From positions 17,801,524 to 17,865,523 of the forward strand of contig CM038716.1 of assembly GCA_021613375.1 (NCBI GenBank): DNA of 64,000 bases, in the 5' to 3' direction. The notes beneath the pieces were generated by a model. That model had not been told where the DNA came from. It made no database searches and saw nothing but the letters and a program-made list of their open reading frames with translations. This document shows, piece by piece, positions 59,366 to 64,000 of this stretch. The stretch comes from Megaleporinus macrocephalus (Eukaryota > Chordata > Actinopteri > Characiformes > Anostomidae). The position numbers were made by a program, and so were the translations under genes. Each line of letters opens with the position of its first letter. Position 1 is the stretch's first letter.

Positions 59366-61329
59366 CAAATCTATAGAACAATTAAATGTTGGCATATTAG
59401 CTATTTAATTTTGCACAACAAAAATTGATGGAGCTCACTTTAAATGCTGTTTCATTACTTTATTAGCTCAAGTAAACCCTTGGGAGCGTGGCAGATTGGG
59501 GGTCTACATATGTTCCTAGGGTCATATGTTCGCAGGACTGTGCATTCCCATAGATCTTTATACAAAACAATAAACATTAATATAAGACATTAAAGAAACC
59601 TATGAACAGGTAAGACATCAGAGGTCATACAACAGACAAACGTAGTGTAGTGTTGAGTATAGCATGCACACACAGGGCAACATGGACCAGTTTCTTAGGA
59701 ATGTTTTGTTGTATTATGTTTTGTTGTTTGTGGGCAGTTTTGTCCAGTTCTATGCTGCTGGCTCATCAATAAAATACTATAGATGTTATCTTATTTTGGC
59801 TTAGCTTTTGGCATATACAGACGCAGTGCTACTGCAGCACTTTATGTACTTGCTGCACTACATCAAAGATTTAATGACAAACAGATTGCTGCAATCAGTG
59901 ATGGTGGCTTTAAATCACTGCTATATAAATCATTCAATTTGTATAAGGTCTATTACCACTGGAGTCAGCTGGAACATAAACTGTTGCTGATAGTAGACAT
60001 AAATACAACATGACAGATCACAGCTCATAAAACGAAATCAGACTGTTGAAATAACTTCATTTGCTGTTATTAATCTGTGGTCATTGGTAGCAGAGAAGGA
60101 CATATAGTACATAGGTGTCACAAAAAAAGAAAAGATAAAAAGAATGCAGTGAATAGATGCTGTGATGCCCTATTTAACTGGTACTCTGTTCTTACCCTGT
60201 TGTGACAAAATTCGCACCCCAACACCACCCTAGCTCCTCCCTCTCTTTCAACTCTTGCTCAGTCTTTGCTTGGCAAGGAAGGGTTTGGCTTCAAGTGTCA
60301 CCCAGAACTCCAGCCTAAGTATCTCAGAGTTCCCCTTCTTTGCCTTGCTTTAGCGGTCCTTGCTTGCTTTATGCAGAAAGACATTATCAGCTTCACACAT
60401 AGTTGATCAGGTTGATTCTGTGGAATGATGTTGCAAGTTCCTCTCCATTATGGCTGCGGAAAGCTGGTGCAAGGCTTAGGCCACAGAGCTCCCCATGCAT
60501 ATTCAGTGGGTGCCATGTCTATAAGGTATGCAGCCCATATGTACCAATTACAAGTCCTTGCATCATCCATGATAAGATTGAAAGATGAGGAGAGAGCAGT
60601 TGACGAACGATACTGTTTTGTGTTTTGTTATCTCTAGCACGAGGCATACAAGTGTAGTCATCAGAAAGTGTGATAAGCATCGCATGCCCTCCCATCAAGT
60701 CAGCAAATTAGCTGCTTGAAAAAAGAGAAATACTTTTGTGCTTATTAACACACATTCAAAATACTTTCACGGCTGCTGAGTTAAAGAAGCATGGTGATTA
60801 CAAACAAATGCTCTTTACTGAGTAGCACTAGATTTGTGTTGATAATAACAACAAAATTTAATTTTTGTTTTAAGCTAAAAATGTTAGCATGTTACACATT
60901 TAACTTGCAGTACATGGCTATATGTTTGAAATATAAATAAATAAAACAAAATAAAGAAACATATACTTTTTAATCATTTTTAGAAGTCACAGTTCACCAA
61001 TCCTACTACCTGTAGGAGCTGCATCCTCCTCAACTTACTAAAACTTATATTCATCTTATTGTAACCCTGTACAGGTAAACGCTGCATATCTATGTATCGC
61101 TGTGAGCAAATATTGTTTCTTCATTTCCAAGTGTGTATGCAACATTGACAGATACGTACATGAAAAATCAGATATTGCCATTTTATTTCTACTTTTATCT
61201 TTAAACTCATTGAATTGCTGTTCGGTAAGTTTGATATTGCACGTTTACTTTTCATGAACACCTTTGGAAGCTGTTTGTTCAGTAATGTAAATATATATTC
61301 AGCAAGTTAAAATTAACCCCAGATGGATG
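59365..61329. other. Gene-free stretch with one unidentified GC-mixed block
   Basis: No gene is supported. The part at 60180-60640 is less AT-rich than its surroundings, with C/T-rich words followed by two overlapping short frames. I could not assign it to a repeat or exon. The rest is AT-rich. Confidence 0.4.
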
Positions 61330-62600
61330 GATTTACATTACTGCGCCGTCTGCGTTTACAAAAAGATTTCTTAATAGCTCTGTCTGACTCAGCCTACCTC
61401 AAGGAACGTCTGAATGACAATGTGTCAACAGCCTGCTCGGCTAAATCGCTGTCTCCCTTCGGTGATGCAAACAAAGTTCAGATTAATCAATAGCCAGCTT
61501 TACAGCTTTGTGACTAGCTTGAGTGTCTGTCTGTCTGCTTGTGCGTGTGTTACATTAATGTGACTACCTCTTAAGCGGAAGAACGCTGTTTATGGTGCCA
61601 TAACATCGAGGTAGCAAACAGCTCCACGCTTATCAGGGTCCTTAGAGAGACACAGGAAATTGAGTTTGTCCAGTGTAATGGTGGGCCGAGTCACGCCAAG
61701 AGACAGACGGACCGCTTCTCTCCTATTAGCAACGATGTGTTATTCATGAGGGCAAATTTAGTGTGAACTATGCTTCATTGATATTCAGCAGACTGACTTT
61801 ACACTGTCTGTCTGGGGACCAAAGCCATTCTATTTTATGCCTTTATTTAGTTATTTTCCTCCTGGTGACTGCGAGGCATGAAAAGGCACAGTGGCCAAGG
61901 GGTCGGCGGGGGCAAACGTCAGGCCCAGTCACAGCCTGTTTAATCATTCTCCCCGTAACGAGCTCTCAACTGCATCCGTCATACAGGGACAGATAAGGGG
62001 AAAGGTGGTGCGAGACAGAGGAAGAGATGGACAGACTGAAAAGAGAGGGAGATGGAGGAAGAGAGGGAGAATAACCAGAAATAACACCTCCATTGTTCGA
62101 AGAAGAAAAAAAATCCTTCTTCTCAAGAATTCATTATTGGCACTGAAGGGCTTTGGGGGTGTTATGGAGGGGCTACCGATGCACTCCAAACTGCCTCAAT
62201 AATTCAGTTCGGTGATAGAGGCTCATTGCGTGAGCAAACAGTATGATAATACACCTCCACACTTTCCATTTTTATTTTGAGACAGCCCACTGGCCTCCTG
62301 TCCCCTCTACCTCCTCTATCATTATTAGCTCTTATCGGACTGTTGCCCCGTGCATCTTTCTACGCCACTAAAAATATCTCCTCTCCTTATCACTCACTCA
62401 CGCTCTTCCTACCTCTACTCTTTCCTTAAAACCGAGGGGTGTAAATTGCCATGTGAGGGTTCCAGCGAGCTCACACTGGGCTGCGATCAGAGAGATGACA
62501 GGTGTGAAGCAGCAGGTCTCTGGAGGTAGTTTTCCCCTGCAGGGCGGAGCACAGAGATAGAAACCCCGTCACTCAAACGTAGGGCCAATGCATCCTTAGT
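61330..62600. other. Candidate conserved non-coding element cluster
   Basis: A run of complex CpG-containing parts includes 'ctcctattagcaacgatgtg' near 61720 and 'aggggtcggcgggggcaaac' near 61897. It also includes 'tctatcattattagctctta' near 62315. A purine-rich patch at 62000-62060 is low complexity and gives the Arg-rich plus-strand frame (103 codons). I see no gene. A texture-based enhancer candidate. Confidence 0.35.
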
Positions 62601-64000
62601 TCAAAGCATGCTGTTGTTAAACTGAAAGTTAGCTGTAAAATCAAATTTACTTCAATTGTGTCTTATGCCTGTTGTAGACAGTCATTACAGACATGCCTGG
62701 GATCTAAAGTTTGCATCCTTAGTTCTACACTGAACCCAGCATGCGAAATACCCCCTGGCATTTGGGGGGGGTTTCCATATTGACCAGCTATTGCAGCATT
62801 GGCTGTGCTGATCCTTGTTTTAGGGAAAATATTATGTTTGGTTTTAGAATTATTTTTCTAGAAATGCTTTTTTTAAGTCATTAGCTAAAACCCTACACAT
62901 CTTTTGTTTTCCAAGAGGTTAATTAGGAGGTCCTGGACACCCTCTCCCAAGTACCCCTGTATTCTGCAGTGGGGTCCCCTTAGGGCTTTGGTTGTAAACA
63001 AAAGGGTTAAATCTTTAAAAGACACAGTGAGGAACTGTCCAGTCAGCATATTTGGGGGGTAAATACAGTCACGCTAGTTCTCCACTTGTTAGGAGTTCAG
63101 GAGCCAAACTGAAGGCCTAACATGTCAGATGCACCACTAACATAATTAGGAACTGATGATGGACCAATCATGTTTACATTTCCAATGTGCGGCACCAATT
63201 TTGCCGAATAAAATAACATCTCTCCAGACCCTCTGGACATCCTAGATCCGTCATCTCTCACCCGACTGTGAATATAGGTAAATATAGGCCCATGCATTTT
63301 AGACAGATGTTAGCAAAGAAATAAGTAACAGCAGCTCTGATAAGTGAAACATGGAAAACATGGAATGTCTTTCACAAGCTTATGTTTCATCTAACCAAAA
63401 CCTGTTGGTGAGTAAATCAATATTAGCTCAGGGGTATTTGATGAAATGAAGGGCTCTAATCGTCTTGGTCTGCAGCTAATGTATAGCATTACGTTGTGTA
63501 ACAACATTGTTAGCAGATAACAGTTTGCCACACAGTGTCAGAAACCATGTAAGAAGAGTTCCCTTTGGGAACTCAACACAGTTTGACGCATGTGTGAGAC
63601 GATTAAGGCCTTCCGTTTGCACAGTGCTAATTGGTGAGGTATAAGCTTTCATTCCCTGTTAGCTACATTGCCTTTGCAGCTCCAGGGCAAAACCGAAGAG
63701 GCAAACTTCAGACACCAAACATGTCTTGGCTGATAAACTACAACCATCAATTTGATGCTCTATTATATTATAAGAAAACTAGAATATTTACCCAGACAAC
63801 AGCAGAAAATATGCCTAATACAGTTCCTGGCACTGTGAATAGGCTATGGATCAATGAGATAGAGAATGGAGAATGTGTCAGACACGATTAGCAAATGGGG
63901 AAGAGAAAGAGAGACTCAGAGCTTTATCTGAGCTGGACATTTACTCTTTATCTGGGCTACATCTGATCCCATCCACAAACAAAAAATAAATAACTAATTT
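62601..64000. other. Gene-free stretch at window end
   Basis: Unique AT-rich sequence; the largest frame is 86 codons and has no recognisable domain. A G8 run lies at about 62764. No repeat family was recognised with confidence. Confidence 0.45.

Overview
The window looks like a gene-poor piece of a vertebrate nuclear genome, most likely a teleost fish. I found no rRNA, tRNA, CRISPR array, bacterial operon or viral genome. Its interspersed repeats are the kinds I know from ray-finned fishes: internally deleted Tc1-like elements, a tRNA-derived SINE with a teleost tail, the 'gaggaaaccttgagagg' repeat, the 'aggtccaaaaatatttgga' transposon end and 'aaccctttttggcac' MITE ends. Long (AT)n, (CA)n and (GA)n arrays also fit. 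Several of these repeats are common in ostariophysans (tetras, catfishes, electric fishes), but naming the order is inference.

No protein-coding gene can be supported. The open frames are short (268 codons at most), lie on both strands of the same DNA, or come from purine-rich low-complexity sequence. I recognised no conserved domain apart from decayed transposase at 57.1-58.1 kb. I therefore read the window as a gene desert or very long intron made of (a) complex, non-repetitive, evenly composed blocks that look like conserved non-coding regulatory elements, (b) dead transposons and (c) simple repeats. All conserved-element calls rest on sequence texture only and need an alignment.

Layout: 1-1.3 kb candidate regulatory block. 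4.4-5.3 kb transposon-like repeat. 6.5-7.6 and 8.5-9.1 kb complex blocks. 11.9-12.6 kb one of the best regulatory candidates. 13.2-13.6 kb non-autonomous DNA transposon. 15.4 kb LINE/SINE tail. 16-17.4 and 20.2-20.4 kb regulatory-like blocks. 21.2-22.1 kb three (AT)n arrays of almost equal length. 24.4-24.9 kb GA-rich. 25.3-26.2 kb degenerate 17-bp minisatellite. 26.4-27.6 kb regulatory-like. 29.5 kb SINE. 33.3-34.4 kb transposon relics. 36.2-37.0 kb a DNA transposon with both terminal repeats. 37.4-38.1 kb polypurine tract leading into a strong CpG island at 38.65-39.06 kb, the only plausible promoter. 39.6-40.4 kb (AT)n, a 112-bp tandem duplication and an interspersed repeat. 41.7-42.3 kb regulatory-like block with a 19-bp hairpin. 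46.3-47.9 kb transposon mosaic. 48.3-49.1 kb regulatory-like, then a second polypurine tract to 49.8 kb. 50.6 and 53.6 kb two copies of one repeat. 57.1-58.1 kb two adjacent Tc1-like relics. 61.3-62.6 kb regulatory-like.

The best leads are the CpG island with its polypurine neighbour, the 41.8 kb hairpin, the 17-bp minisatellite and the equal-length AT arrays. I saw nothing that amounts to a new multi-gene system.
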